A stretch of 64,000 bases of DNA from Cladopsammia gracilis (GCA_022457155.1 JAJGOT010000038.1:2361501-2425500); one strand, 5' to 3'. Positions 36,761 to 50,113 are shown, counted from the stretch's first letter. Notes: generated by a model from the letters alone, not told the origin. Made by a program: numbers and translations.

Positions 36761-37039
36761 CAAAACAATGCTAAAAACAAACGCTTGAAAACCCAAAGGG
36801 AAAGAAGTATGGAAAAGAACCGCCACGTGCAACGAAAACTTAGAACGAAAGCCGACTTGACCAAACATGAAAAAAGATAACACTGAAAATGACAAATAAA
36901 GCAAAACTACTAGAGGCAAATGGCGAGCATGAGAACTTAAAGCATGGCGGCAAGGAAAGAAGGAAACGTGAAATCAAACAAAATATATAATAATAACATG
37001 ACAGTAAATAAGAAGAGATATTCGTCTCCAAATTTTGTT

Positions 37040-38516
37040 GTTCCGAAGAAGTTCTGATGAATAGACTGAGCGGAAACTAGAACAGCAGGGACGGTCAACG
37101 CGGCTTGCGCCGTGCCACACTTGCAGAAGGAACTTGAGCGGCTTTTTCGGTCATCTTGAACTCGAAGACAGAGAGCGGAGAATGCTAAGCTGACTGGCGC
37201 GAAAAGAGGGCGAGTAGAGTGATCTTAATCCTTATATACGCTTTGAAGGCGACCGCTGACAAATACTAGGGTCTAGAAGCGAAAATGAAAATTACGGGAC
37301 AAACTTACCTTTTCCTTCATTATTTATGTCCTATATCCTTGCCAAACAATAATAACAAGTAAAAGGACCCCAACGTTTTCCCAAACCGACGTTTCAGCTC
37401 ATCGAGCATTCGTAAACACAACGGCCATAATGGCAGACTTGGTTTATTCCCATTTACTCCATGTATGCTATTACCGAAGTGTAACATATCAACAATTTAA
37501 TATAAATTTAATATAAAATTTACGATGAGCGAGTGATTTTTCTCCAATAACCGCAATAAGTCGTATTCACGACTTAAAAACGGAGCGAAGTTGTTGTCTA
37601 ATGATTGCGTGTATAGCAAGTTTTGCTTCCAGTTCTCAGAGCTAGTTATAGTTTCCACTTTAGAAAGGCACCACTGCTTCGGAGCCTGGTGGGTAGAAGC
37701 GTTGTGTGGTGAGACGTGTTGTTACAGAGAACGCTTACACTATTTTGGCTCACAGCGATCGAGGCTCGAAGTGGATTTCGGCGTAAATAACGGCTTGATT
37801 CAGACCAACCGCTGCCACCACGCCAGTTGAGGAAACAAACTGAGATCCAAGGCACAGTCCTTCGGATCGAACGGCTTTTCTTCCGAGAGAATTACGGCGA
37901 TACAACCTAGAGAACTGAATTACAGCCGAGCAAAATGGCGGATGCGCACAAAGACGCGGGAGCGGGGCACGTGAGACTAGTACCGCTGACCGGCACTGGC
38001 GCATGGCCTAGTCGCGGGCGCCATGGTCCGTTCATGTGCATTTTTAAAAGCGATTTGAAATTCGTTAGACTATCAGCTTCGTCGATGTAATTTTTGGTAA
38101 ATCGTTTCATGGTTCGATAATTCTAAGGAAAAAAACTACTGATTTAAAACAGTTCGTTTTGGTGAATTGGTCCGGCAACTTCGACGTGAGCGATCGCCAC
38201 GAAAGTCTCAGGCAGTAAAGGTATGAACCACAAATTTACAGCATTTTATTCAATGTTTTGATTGAAGTTTGTATAAATAGTATGGGCGGATGGAAGTGGA
38301 ATACGTGGACCTCACTAACTCATTATTTCATGCGTTTTTCTCTGAACAATTCGTTATTCATTTTTAGGTTTTTACTGTTTTTCACTGCTCGTAATTGCTT
38401 CATTTCACCTCTTACTTTGCTGGGCAACTTCGACATGAAAAGTACTCTCGTTACCGTTAGTCCATACAGGAAGGGAAATGTTCGCCAGAAACTTTGATAT
38501 TAACCCATGGATAGAG
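37040..38516. other. No gene recognised; contains a copy of the 29.1-kb block
   Basis: 37190-37265 repeats 29108-29185 (ACTGGCGCGAAAAGAGGGCG...CGACCGCTGACAAATA) with few changes. The remainder shows no recognisable coding sequence. Short CpG-containing stretches around 37680-38030 might be promoter-like. Confidence 0.5.
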
Positions 38517-38795
38517 TATAGACCTTATTCATAAACGACGGCAGATTAATTGTTGGTTTGGTTGGTTATCAGCCTTTGAGACCTCGAAAGCACATGTAAA
38601 ATTCAAAAGAATATTTAACTTAAAATGAGGCCAGTAGAGCCAACGTACATATAAAATGAAGATGAAGAACTGAAGATGCATAAACTTCTGTCGAAAAATG
38701 TTTTCATATCAAACAAAATCGTATTTTCCTAAAACTGAAAAGAAAAACGAATAAAGGAAAAATAAATCGGCCGCCATTTATGAATAAGGTCTATA
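38517..38795. mobile_element. MITE with TATAGACCTTATTCATAAA termini
   Basis: Left TATAGACCTTATTCATAAAC and right complement ...TTTATGAATAAGGTCTATA form 24 to 26-bp terminal inverted repeats with few mismatches. TA-rich borders suit a Tc1/mariner-type MITE. Confidence 0.75.
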
Positions 38796-40314
38796 TATAG
38801 GTCTGGCGCGATGCGCGATGGAGCTTAAAATCGAGAGGGCAGCAAGCCATTATGAATCTTGGGCTGAGATGCCAAAAAAAAACACTGCGGGAAGCAGGAC
38901 GCGTTATTTGTTGATGGCGGGATACGGGAGACAGATGAAATCTTGGCCTAGAAGCGAGCCAGGTCAAATGAAAAACAGGAATTTGACGAAAAGTTCCATT
39001 CTGAGGATTTTGAATAGCAATGACATTCGCTTCAAAATCGAGGCAGTACGCAGCTCTTCCAAGGTCTTCTCTGATTAGCTAAGAAAACAATGGAACAAAC
39101 AACACAACAATGGACCGTAGCCCTGAAAACAATAGAGCTGCGTGATACAGAGGTCCAATGAAAGAGCTGCGTGGTATCTGTCAAAATCTCGAATCTTATT
39201 GGGAATAGAAACAAAAGAATTGAAGTTTTATATATTACATTTGAACGCTTGAAGGAAATGGAAGTTTCGACCCAAATTGATGAATTGAAGTTCGCGATAG
39301 TCGGACAAAACGCGAAGCAGAAAATAAATCAGTTTTACAAACTTAAGTTCGTACAAGTGCTGCTTACTAGTTTAGCTTAAAGTGTCTATTAAATGTAATT
39401 TATTTTTTATATATCGAAAATTTCACCTTTTAAGTCCTTGGAATAAAGGGTTTAAAGTGTTAAAGACGATGCGAAACGCTTTTATTATGGTCTCAAAGTT
39501 AGGTTATTGGCGCTAAAAAGTGGCTCCAATTTGTTCCAATTTGTGCGTGGCCAAAACCAGTGTCATATTACACTGTGGCGTAAATACGTTTACGAACTGC
39601 TGCGGGAATCATGGCGAACAAGAGAACTGGCAAGAGATGTAGCTAGAGGTGGGCGAGCGCCCCCAACTATATGAGATATTAGACTTCGTCAATTATAAAG
39701 GGTGTTGCAGAGCTTTATTTTGCTCCATGGGAAAATAGGCCGGCGAAATACACGAAATTTGTTCGCCGACATCAGAAAGGGTACGTCGAGAATGCAGTTT
39801 TCAATGAAAACGCTTATTGTTAAAGTTAACATTATTAAAAAAAAAACATTACGAGGCCGTTTAATCAAGCATAATTTTCCAATTAACATCCTGCTTAGGA
39901 GTTCCTTGAAGCCTCAGCTCGACTGAAGAGCAATCGAAGTCAGTGAGGCCTACAAAAATATACTGACTTGATCAGCCTTGACTGGCGAGCAATATAAACG
40001 TTTTATACGGTATTCCGAATTATAAAATTCAGAGTGGAGCGACGCAATTGTTCACTAACAGGCTTTTATTCGTTCGTTCTACGGAACATGTATGAAAACT
40101 ATATCTACAGGTCATAGTTAATTGAGGGACTGGTTATGAAACCTTGCAGACTTCAATGGCGATAACAAAGGAGCTACAATTTATGTTGAAGTGTACTTGA
40201 CCGTGTACACCTTTTGTTTTTTGATCACACGCTATGCCTGAATGACTTTATAGCGCCATTTCTACGAATCCTTTATGTTAAACAAAAAATAATTTAGCAT
40301 AGAAAGAAACCTTA
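38796..40314. other. No gene recognised
   Basis: About 1.5 kb of AT-rich sequence. Short open frames (for example 38818-39078) have no features I recognise. No clear repeats. Confidence 0.4.
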
Positions 40315-40524
40315 ATATGTGGCATGTGCTATCTTTTAATAGTATCTTTTAAGTAGGACCTTGTCACCTTTTGGTGTTTTTACGGATTGGCACAAGCGAA
40401 TTTTTTCGCCCACTACTCCAAACTTTTATAAACTAATTCAAGGTTTGCATCGGGCATTAAAACATTTAGGGTCAAAATCTTATGATTTACTGTTTTAATA
40501 TAAATGATAGCACATGCCACATAT
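40315..40524. mobile_element. Small TIR element
   Basis: ATATGTGGCATGTGCTATC (40315-40333) is perfectly inverted at 40506-40524. The interior has no coding capacity; probably a MITE. Confidence 0.6.
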
Positions 40525-40993
40525 AGCATAAAGTTATAGTTATAGCATAAAGAAACCAATGTGTCATCCTTTCTACGTAATATACGTCATCACTTACTCC
40601 CACTGGCCCCAGGATCTCGAAAAACTGGAGCCACTTTTCAATCGAAAAGACGCATCTTTGAGCGGCTAAAAAAACGATTTTCCTTCTTTTCGTCAGTAAA
40701 TAATTATTATTTTTGTATATGCTAATTACAGTAATATGCTAATCGAAGTTGCATGTTGTGATATGACGGTTTATATGCTAATTAGGATCTTATAGCGAAC
40801 GCACGGGTTCGTTCGAGTCAGTTGGCGATTAAACTTGTTACTACTCAGAGCTCCTTGTCTCGTCCTTGAAAGTTGAACTCAACACTTCGGACATAATAAA
40901 CTACAGAAAAACGAAGAAATAAATTACAAAATGAGACATATTATATTGGTTAGGACTTACCTAACAATGAAACCGTTGTTCCTGGGTTGTTCC

Positions 40994-42568
40994 TAAATCA
41001 TACCGTCCAGAAGGACGTCGGACACCTTATTGAGACTTATATAACGTAATGTCGACGCTTAGAATTTTATTTTCAATAAATTTTTAAGTGTAAAAAACAA
41101 AATCTAAGATTTCCCACTCAGGATTGAACCTGTGACCTCAGCTAGGCTTAGGCTTACATAGCCTACCGTACCACTGTACCACTCAGCTTCTCGGGTTACT
41201 TAGTCCTAAATTTAACTATAATATATATAGATGGCCCAAGCCTAACAGCGTCGCACTTTGAACAAGCTTAACTAAGGTGAAACTTAACTAAGGTGAAAGG
41301 TTGGAAGCACAAGAATTAAGATTGACGAACGGGCTATTTTCAATTTTAGCAATTCTCAAAAACAGTATTACGCGACCGTCTGCACAGTACATTTTTGTAG
41401 ACCGTACAAAAGTTCACAAAAACAACTTTTCTCTTTCTAGAATAACTAGTACCACTAGTTTCCGAATAAAATACAGTTTTTGTTTGTCAAAAATTGCCCG
41501 AGAAACTGATTTGAAAATCAAAAATTGCAAAAATACACAAACATATTTGCATATGGGGATGCGAGTGAAGATAGAACTGTACTATAAAATCAAAGTCTTG
41601 TTTTGTTTACATAAAATCGCTTTTCAAACTATCTAATGAATGAACAAAAACATAAAAATGGACAACACAATCTTCTTTCGAAAAAATTTATTCAAATCTC
41701 CATTAGTTTACGTTTACAAGCAAAACGCGTACCATTTAAATATAGCTCATCGAGTTCAAGCTTTCTTCGATGAAATTCAAGAGATCGATACAACTGAATT
41801 TAAGCACGTTTTAAAATCAATTCTCCAAAACTAACAATGACACCAATAAAAAGTCACACACAGATTGATATCAACATAAATTCTCATCGAAAACTGTAAT
41901 CTGTTTTACCTTTATGTCCCTCGCTTGCTTGGAAATTCAAATCTCCGCTTCTGGTTCTGAAATCCGTACAAAACAAACATCTCCCGCATTTGATAAAAAC
42001 GTAATACATGAAGTTCCTCGAAGCAAGATTTTATCCATGAAAGCTCGTCTTTTTCCACTAAAGCGGCTTCTGAGTATCCCTTAATTAGTATCCTTGTCTT
42101 GAGTAGCAAACCGCGAAATATTCAGGGAAATAACGCCTTTAATTTAAACGGTTTTCTCCGCTTAGTAAATTCACAGCAAAACATCAAAGTGTTTTTCTAG
42201 CTGACGTGACATTCGGCCGTGTAACCGCGCGAAAAACAAAGCCTCGCTTTGGTTTCAACATGACGTCGTACGCGCATGTTTTGCGACGTCATACGCGCCC
42301 GCGAGCTAGTCCTGCGCAGTAGTCCGGTCCTGTGCGACAGCGGACGGAGGGCACACGCGCGCCCGCGGAACATTCTGCTAGCCATGACCATGAAAAATGA
42401 AGGGCATAGGTTCTGGTTCTATGAGTATGGGGCTGCGCAGCCAGGCCTTCGGCCTGGCAAGTGCTCCGCTATAAACTGCTACCCCCAACCCCAACTGAAG
42501 GCCAGCCAATTACTCCGTTATATAAGTCTCAATAAGGTGTCCGACGTCCTTCTGGACGGTATGATTTG
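40994..42568. repeat. Composite segment bounded by 53-bp inverted repeats
   Basis: 40994-41046 is the inverted copy of 42516-42568 (core ACCGTCCAGAAGGACGTCGG). Inside lie a tRNA-like sequence (about 41105-41195) and a third, diverged copy of the B4GALNT3/4-like intron (about 41290-42475, matching 48945-50030). It may be a transposon that captured the intron segment, or chance flanking of a duplicated fragment. Confidence 0.55.
41105..41195 (-). ncRNA. tRNA-like (SINE-type) sequence
   Basis: On the minus strand a match to the Pol III A box (TGGTACAGTGG) is followed about 45 nt later by a perfect B box (GGTTCAATCC). An acceptor stem does not form, so it is a tRNA pseudogene or the head of a SINE rather than a functional tRNA. 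Confidence 0.5.
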
Positions 42569-42828
42569 GGCTTGACCTTGCTCCTGCGGTCGGGTATAGA
42601 ACTATCACTTCCTCAGTCTTTTTAAATCAATAAGCCTTTTCTATAATATACTCTCTATAAAGGACAGTGAGTGAAGCTGGTATCAGTTTGCAATTTTGTT
42701 CTTTATTCCCGGTTGTTTTTGGTAAATAATTGTGATCAATTATTGTTTTATTATGCATATTCCTGAGCTGCACTTGTAAAGACAAGAGCGCGCACAAAAA
42801 AGTGATCAATGCACAGCAGACAAACTGT

Positions 42829-44215
42829 TGTCTGTAGGTATGACGTCACTTTTACATATATAATTAACTATTATAGCGCGAAAGCGCGCGTGATATTGCC
42901 TAATACTTAGCCGGCGAGGCCGTAGGCCGAGTCGGCTAAAATTAGGCGATATCACGCAAGCTTGAGCGCTATAATAGTTTTATAATTCAACACATTGATA
43001 ACAAAGCACAGTTTGAAGAAAAAAAATATCGCCGACAAAAGCCTTTTATTAAAAAAAAAAAGGCTTACATATGTTTTACCACGCGAAACTTGCAACATCA
43101 CACAGTTCATGAATGAAAGTGGCGCCTTTGTCAATATTGTGCAAGCTTGAACACTATAGCTGTTTTATAATTCAACACATTGATAACAAATCACAGTTTC
43201 GAGAAAAAAATCATTGAGATATACAACCTTTCATTAAGTAAAAAGGCTAACTACAATATTTTACCTCGCAGCATTTCTTAAACAACAAGCAGTGAATGCC
43301 GAAACTTTTGCCAAGCTAAAATTAATTTAGCGTACACAATCAGTTGACAGTTTCTACGAAAAGCTTTCGTCTACTCAAAGAACGGGACAGAGTAGTGACT
43401 ACAAGAATTAAAACACAGTAAAATGGCATAGAATGTCTTAGTTACAAGTGTTCGTATCTTAAAAAGTTCAATTCAGAATCAAAACAAATTAAACAAACAC
43501 ACGGCTACGAACCTAAACATAGCGGCGAAAAGTCGGAAAGAACTGCAGCGTGGACAGTAAGCTTACAAAAATTCACAGCTAAAGGATATACAAGAAACGG
43601 TTAAAACATCGTACCTGTAGTTGATTTGGCTTTTTAGTCCCTTCCATAAACACCAAATTTTCAAACATCGAAGTACGAGCTGAGTCGATCAATCTGATCA
43701 ATGTTGTTTACAAACTTGGAATGCTCGTTTTTTAGCTCCTACAGCCGTAATGACGAGATCAGTTACTTTTCTCAGGAAACATCAAGTCTATATCATATTC
43801 CAGAGGTGATTACCAAAGGAATTTCACGAAAACTGTGCTCCTTCATTCACTTCTTGTCGAGCGGTTAAACTTTGAACCAGTTTTCATTCAGCTACGCCAA
43901 GAAACACTGCGACCGCGACAACGCGAAAATTTCGCGCCTTTTTTGTCCAATCATGTGAACAGTATTTTTCTTTTTTCTTTTCTTCTCTTTTTTTCTTTCT
44001 TTTTCCTTTTTTAACTAATAGTTCACGCACTTTTTCGCCAAAAAACACGAAATTGCAGGCAGCAGTCATTTTCACTTTCCTTCAAAATGCGAAATTTACC
44101 GCCATCGCTGGTTATACGTCATGTAGACATAACGCATATCGATAACTTTTTTACCATATTTGGGCAGTGTATCAATGTGTTGAATTATAAAATTCATTGT
44201 CTGTAGGTATGACGT
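42829..44215. mobile_element. Insertion flanked by 18-bp direct repeats
   Basis: TGTCTGTAGGTATGACGT occurs at 42829-42846 and 44198-44215. Within, TTTTATAATTCAACACATTG (from about 42978) is repeated near 43167 and inverted at 44170-44192. No coding sequence is seen. Reads as a non-autonomous element of about 1.35 kb with its target duplication. Confidence 0.5.
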
Positions 44216-45308
44216 AACAGAAACAGCAAGCAATAATTAGCTGCGTGCTTATAGCCAATCAAAATCGAGCTAGTGACACCAATGTATAATAATTACTATT
44301 GGCGAGATGAGCTATCGCTCTGTTAGCTCTGCTATTGCTCTGTTAGCAACTCTTTAGCATTGGAGTAATAGTGCTATCTAGACTATCATTCGCTGTTTCT
44401 AATTCCTACTGAATACCAAATGAATGACTCAGAAAACTGTTTTAGTTTTGGTAAAAAATATACATTTCACGAGAAATATATTTTATTTAGTGGAATAAAT
44501 TCCCCTAAAATAACCCCTTCTAGAAAATTAACGTTGCTTCAGACAATTAATAAGGTATCAAAAGAACATAATCCTGGGCATGTGATTTTGTTTTTCGATT
44601 ATTATAAGTAAATAAATGTCCTGGCTTTGAGACGAGAATCCACTGTATCAACAAATTCAAAGTTTCTTAAACATTTATGAAAACAAGAGGATGGAGAGCT
44701 GAGGCTAATAGCATTTTCCATGTTTATATTTCCTTTCAACTGCTCTTTCAAGGGGTCAGGCAACACTGCCGTACATTAGACTTGAAAGTCCATATAATTT
44801 AGAAATATAAGGTAAAATTAAGTGAAAATCTTAAACCTAGTAATATATTAAATTACTAAATTTCAAAAGGCAGATAAGCTTGTGGCTTGCTCAGCTTGAG
44901 CCAACCACAAGATAATAGTCACCCTATAAGCGAATACGTTTTCTGATGGCGTCTGTGTTTGGTCTTGAAATATAAAGTTTATTTTCCCAGCCCCGTAAAT
45001 AAATTTACGCAATTTCTAGAACGGACCTATTTCTAGACCGGGGGTATCAATTTGAGTGCAAATTCTTTGTAAAACGGGGTCCAAATTTGGAGCCCCGGTG
45101 GAACATACCTACCCAAAACATACCCGAGTACCACCCCCTCCCCCGTCCCTGGGAAATAAACAATAAATTTAAATTAAAAAATAGTCATAATAAATGTTTT
45201 AGAAATACATTCGGGGGCTGTTCATTCATAATTTTATACATGAAGATTATAAAATGATTAGCTCGTCTGTCATCGAACAAGTTCGTCCATTTGAGATCAC
45301 AAAATATC
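44216..45308. other. No gene recognised
   Basis: AT-rich sequence upstream of gene B. A 63-codon frame at 44420-44611 has no recognised features. Confidence 0.4.
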
Positions 45309-45420
45309 TTAGCCTGCGCAGCTGGCGGTTTTGTTTGCGTGAGCGCTGCTGAAATTCGCAAGCGGCAAAGCGAATTTCAGCATCGTGCGCGCCAAAAAAA
45401 CCGCCAGCTACGCAGGCTAA
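45309..45420. mobile_element. Palindromic foldback MITE (112 bp)
   Basis: TTAGCCTGCGCAGCTGGCGG at the left and CCGCCAGCTACGCAGGCTAA at the right continue as a near-complete palindrome of about 45-bp arms around a GCAAGCGGCAAAGC centre. Confidence 0.75.
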
Positions 45421-45699
45421 AAATATATGGAAAGAAATGGAATTTCTGGCGATTGAGCGGCTACCAATGGACCTGAAATTAAATATTTCAGCGTCACGAG
45501 AGCGACAGGTCCTGGGTCCTGTTAGATGAAGGAACATCGTGGGTAGTGCAGAAGAGTATATTGTGAGTTATTCTACGACGACACCGTGGCTATCACTAGC
45601 TTTGTCAGTATTTATATTTATGTATTTTAGAGTTAGAGCCCGTAGGATGGGCTGTCTGGAGCTTGGGTTTTGGTTCCTACTCAGATTTTCTGTAAATAT

Positions 45700-45940
45700 T
45701 TTCCCAACATCGATCGTTCAGAAACAAATGTTGAATGGTGTTGCAACTTTTTCAATGAGTAGAAATCACATTCAACATTTTAAAACGATTGAATGACGTC
45801 ATTCAACAAATTGAAAGTTGTCGAACGGAATAGAGCCTGTCTCTATTGTCGTTCAACAACGTACACCATGTTGAATGGCACGATGAACAAGGCATGATAC
45901 TGTTCAACAATTGTTGATCAGCAAATGTTGAACGTGTATC
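45700..45940. repeat. Cluster of TTCAACA/TGTTGAA motifs
   Basis: About a dozen copies of TGTTGAA or its complement in 240 bp upstream of gene B, possibly the remains of a foldback element. The segment ends about 80 bp before the exon 1 acceptor. Confidence 0.45.
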
Positions 45941-46089
45941 ATAGGCTCATATAATATTGCCCTTTAACCCAAATTGCATAGCCAATTTACGTCCTTATTC
46001 TTTCTCTTTCCACAGGTCACTGAGCTGTGGTTTACATTACTAAAAATAGGAAAATTCGACAATCTCTTCTACTGAAAGTACGCAGTTTA

Positions 46090-47114
46090 ATGGCCATTTT
46101 TAGAAATCGTTATATACGCCGAAACAAAAAACAAGCAATTACTGTTTGCGTATCGATGCTATTAGTGTATTCATGTTGGCACTTTGTGCAACATGATGAC
46201 ATTGACACAGAACAACAACCTGACAGAAGGAAAAAGCCACTTCCAGGGACACTGAATGTTGATATCTGGCGAGGGTTGTGCGGCTCCCAGCTCACTGATT
46301 TGAAACAATGGTGTTTTTTTCCACTACTTCCCGATGAAAGCCTAAAGAAATCAGTTGACAAATTTGACATTGAAGACAACACGGAGGACTATGGTCAACG
46401 GATTTTTGGCTTCTTAAGATCACCTACTAGCGGCACATACCGTTTTGCGATAGCTTCAGACGACACTTCAGAGTTATGGCTGAGTCAAAGCAAAGATTCG
46501 AATAAGACACACGTGATTGCCCGTGTGTTTAATCAAGGAGAATCCGCGTTTACGACAAAAAACGAATTGGATAAATATCCTGACCAAGTCTCGAAAAGCA
46601 TTGAGCTACGCAAAGGCAGTAAATACTACATTGAAGTCATTCACAAACAAGGCGTTGGTGTTGGGTTTGTGCAAGTTTGGTGGATGAAACCTAACGAGAC
46701 AAATTTCATTCTCATCAGTGGAAAATACCTTTCATCGTACAACGATAGTCACTTAAAGTCCAAGCCGGATGCATTGCAAAGTTGGTTTTCAGGCGGTTTT
46801 AATGACAGTTTGAAGAAAAAATACAAAGCATCAGGCAGGGAATTTGTAAATTTTTACTCTTTGCCTTTTATTCCAAAAACGAATTACCTTTCCAAGTGCG
46901 ACTACAAATCAAGTTTGGTTTTAAGTGGTACAATTGATAAGTACGAAGGTGTCAAAGTGGTTAAGGTTCATCAATCTTCAGTATATCCTCCCGACGACAC
47001 AGCCATGGGTACCCTGAATTTGACAAAGAACTGGGCTAATAGAATTGCTGACAAGACTACCATTCAAGCAGTCGCTAATAAAATTATTACTTCACTGCGC
47101 CTCAAGACTTCGAA
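46090..47114 (+). CDS. B4GALNT3/4-like gene B, first coding exon (membrane anchor, PA14)
   Basis: Golgi enzyme expected to transfer GalNAc beta-1,4 onto GlcNAc (LacdiNAc synthesis). The exon starts after an acceptor at 46015 (TTCTCTTTCCACAG); the first in-frame ATG is 46090. A type II membrane anchor (AITVCVSMLLVYSCWHFV, residues about 16-33) is followed by a PA14 domain (about 60-200: FGFLRSPTSGTYRFAIASDD, LWLS, KYYIEVIHKQGVGVGFVQVW) as in vertebrate B4GALNT3. It ends at a GTAAGT donor (47115) in phase 2. The complete coding sequence is 46090-47114, 48000-48519, 50114-50258 and 53991-54136: 1836 nt, 611 aa plus stop, no frame breaks. Vertebrate proteins are longer (about 1000 aa), so the linker is reduced. 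The exact acceptor substrate is unknown. Confidence 0.85.
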
Positions 47115-47999
47115 GTAAGTTTAATTGTAGAAGCGGGAAGGACAAAATGCTCTAGGACGTGTGCCGGGAAATGACGATGGTTAAAGTTTTTAAAATAGCT
47201 AATATGTTCAGAAAAATAAGTCTTAATGAAATGATACGAATTTATAGTTCCCCTTAGATTATGTTTAGTTGCACGAACTTAAAAATAAAATTAGATAAGA
47301 AGGTACCGTGCTGGAAAAACACTTGAAATCAAAGGATCCTATGAGCCAACTCGTGAATATGGAACGCTCTTTGTAAAAGTTCAAATTGTGACCTTTGATT
47401 TAGGTGCAGGGAACTCAAATGTTATTATATTTGTAAACTGAATACGCTTTTTTGTAAACTGTAAATGGAATTAAAATGGTACATGTGAACTTGCTGTCGT
47501 CGCCGTTGTGAGATGCATTTTGCGAAACGCTGTCAAAACTAACTAAATTAAAAACGTCGAACATCGAGCATCGTTTCGCAACGCAAAATGCATCGCGCAT
47601 CCACTTGGCTCCATAACATATTCAAGAAAACAACAGGAAAATGAACAACTACCATTTTAATTCCATTCGCAGTTTACAGACGGACGTATTCAGTTTACAA
47701 ATAAGCATGTGGGTCAGTCCCTATGATCGGTCTAAGCTTTTTTTTTTTAATCGTCAAAGAACTGATGAGAAAACTAGTTTAAAACACTACATCACCCAGT
47801 TCTCAATGCGTATTTGTGTCAGGCTAAGAGTTTAATGTCAAAGAATTGATAATTAAACAGATTTAGCACATTACATCATCTAGTTGTCGCTCTTATTTCA
47901 AACAATGCTCATTTCTGTCATGTTAGGGCATGTCAAGTTAGGGTCTGTCTGTCGAACTCTGTAACGCTAACAAGTGCAATCTGCTTCTTTCTCCTCTAG

Positions 48000-48519
48000 G
48001 AAGTATTTTTTAAAAAGAATACACAAGGTCATCCAAAATTCAGATCCGGTTTATGGCGATCGTTTCTCAATTGATCTTGAGCTCGGCTTGAGTGGCACCA
48101 ACCAATCCTTTCGTCTGTCAGAGCATGTATATAACCGAAAAATAAGCGATGTCTTGTGTTTTCCTGAAGGAATTAACTGGAATAACAAGGCTACAGTGTA
48201 CTTTATTATCCCTGTCAAGGATCAAGGCAAATGGATTTATCATTTTATTAACGAACTCACTGTTGTCAGCTCATTAACCGGTGATACGAACTTCCACGTC
48301 ATTGTTGTTGACTTTGAAAGTAAGGATATCGATATGATGAGAGCGTTTAACACTTCTCTTCTTCGTAACAGACACACTGTTATTTCAATGAAAGGCAAAT
48401 TTTCCAAGACGTTCGCGTTAAACATGGCTGTCGAACGCGTTCCAAGTACGCGTGACCTTGTATTTCTGTTTGATCTTCATATCGATGTGCCTATAGACAT
48501 TCTAGACAGTGTTCGAAAG
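48000..48519 (+). CDS. B4GALNT3/4-like gene B, exon 2 (GT domain, N-terminal part)
   Basis: Acceptor CTTTCTCCTCTAG ends at 47999 and the donor GTGAGT begins at 48520. Encodes the start of the GT fold: VYFIIPVKDQGKWIYHFINE, TNFHVIVVDFESKDIDMMRA, and a metal-binding-type DLHIDVP near the end, preceded by GKFSKTFALNMAVE. Phase joins precisely to exon 1 (split Lys codon) and to exon 3 (phase 0). Confidence 0.88.
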
Positions 48520-48833
48520 GTGAGTTGGTAAAAGCATGTGTTGTATTACTTATTATAATAATCCTGTCACTGCCTTATTTGGAAAGCGCGCTAAGATTTC
48601 ATCCAAATAGCCGCTGCGTTTATTACTTATTAGAGAAGTGGTCATAAGTCGTTTACTCGAATGAAACCCACCTTATGAAGGGATACGGCCTATCTGATGA
48701 GCCTGATACTTCTGGTATAGCGGGAGCAATGCAACCAATACACCATCTTGTAAGGTGGGGAGGGGGGATCATAAAGACTACCATCCTTTTTGTGCATCAG
48801 TGGGTTCTGTCGGAGTACAATAGTTTTGAAAAA

Positions 48834-48841
<8 letters not shown>

Positions 48842-48875
<34 letters not shown>

Positions 48876-48890
48876 TAGATAGATAGATAG
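48842..48890. repeat. (AT)n(GATA)n microsatellite
   Basis: About 15 AT units followed by six GATA units in intron 2 of gene B. Confidence 0.9.
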
Positions 48891-48939
48891 GCTTAGCCTA
48901 ATAGCGGAGCTCTCTGAACAGAAGCGATGATGATAAGCT

Positions 48940-50113
48940 TAACTTAGGTGAAAGGCCGGAAGCACAAGAAAAATTAGAATTAAGATTGACCACAGGGTTG
49001 TTTTTCAATTAAAGCAATTCTCAAAAACAGTATTACGCGACCGTCTGCACAGTACATTTAGACTGTACAAAAGCTCACAAAAACAACTTTTTCTCGGTCT
49101 AGAATAACTAGTATGACTAATTTCCGAATAAAATACACCTGTTGCGTGTCGAAAATTGCCCGAGAAACTGATTTGGAAATCAAAATTGCAAAGAAATACA
49201 CAGACATCTTTTAACCAGGGCGACGCGAGTGAAGTTAGAACTATAAAATCCAAGTCTTGTTTTGTTTACATAAAATCGCTTTTAAAGCTATGAAATGAAT
49301 GAATTAGCGCTTCGAGGAGCTGTCTGGCCGAGCACATGGCGAAATTTAAGACATCAATCCGACTGAATTTAGGCACGGTTTATAAATATTTCTCCAAAAC
49401 TAACGAGAACACAAAGAAAAAGTCAATGACAAATAGATATCAACATAAATTCCCATCGAAAAATGAAATTTATTTTACCTTTAAGGACCTTTAAGTCACA
49501 CCGCTTCTTGAAAATTCTTTAAAACTCCGCTTCCTAGGTTCTGAAATCCGCATTCATAAAATCGTATGAAGTTCCTCGAAGCAAGATTTTATCCCTGAAA
49601 GCTCTTCTTTTTCCAATATAGCGGCTTCTGAGTATCCCTTAATTAGTATCCCTGTCTTGAGTAGGAAACCTCGCAAAATGCAGGAATAAGATTTTGCAAA
49701 ATCGTTGCAAACTCTTGTTGTGTTGCAAAACACAAGAATGTTTACTACAGCTGAACAGCTGAAGTGACATCGGCCGTGTAGCAGCGCGAAAAGCAAAGCC
49801 TCGCTTTTGTTTCAAAATTGCTAAGATCTCGGATGTTGCGTGACGTCATACGCGCATGTTTTGCGACGTCATACGCTCCCGCGAGCTAGCCCTGCGCGAT
49901 GCACATACGGACCGACGCGCCCGCGAAACATTCCGCTAGCCATGACCATGAAAAATGAGGGGCATAGGTTGTATGAGTATGGAGCTCCATGAGCGGGCCT
50001 ACAGCCCGCTAGAGCTCCGCTTATATTACCTTTTACGACGAATACCGGCACAATGAGTGCAAACCTGAAACATGACATTTTTGCTAATTGTATATTTTCC
50101 ATCTGTCTTCCAG
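48940..50113. repeat. Intron 2 of gene B: empty site of the Polinton insertion
   Basis: 49395-49653 equals 1-248 and 49660-50113 equals 19623-20078 in the gene A copy. The single gtcttg (49654-49659) marks the uninterrupted target. Also similar to 41290-42475. Confidence 0.85.

Noticed and set aside
33564..36919. Many 60-130 codon frames in the satellite on both strands
   Set aside because: The 60-bp period keeps frames open by chance; peptides simply repeat the unit.
41105..41195. Functional tRNA gene
   Set aside because: A and B boxes are present but the acceptor stem does not pair, and the anticodon arm is irregular.
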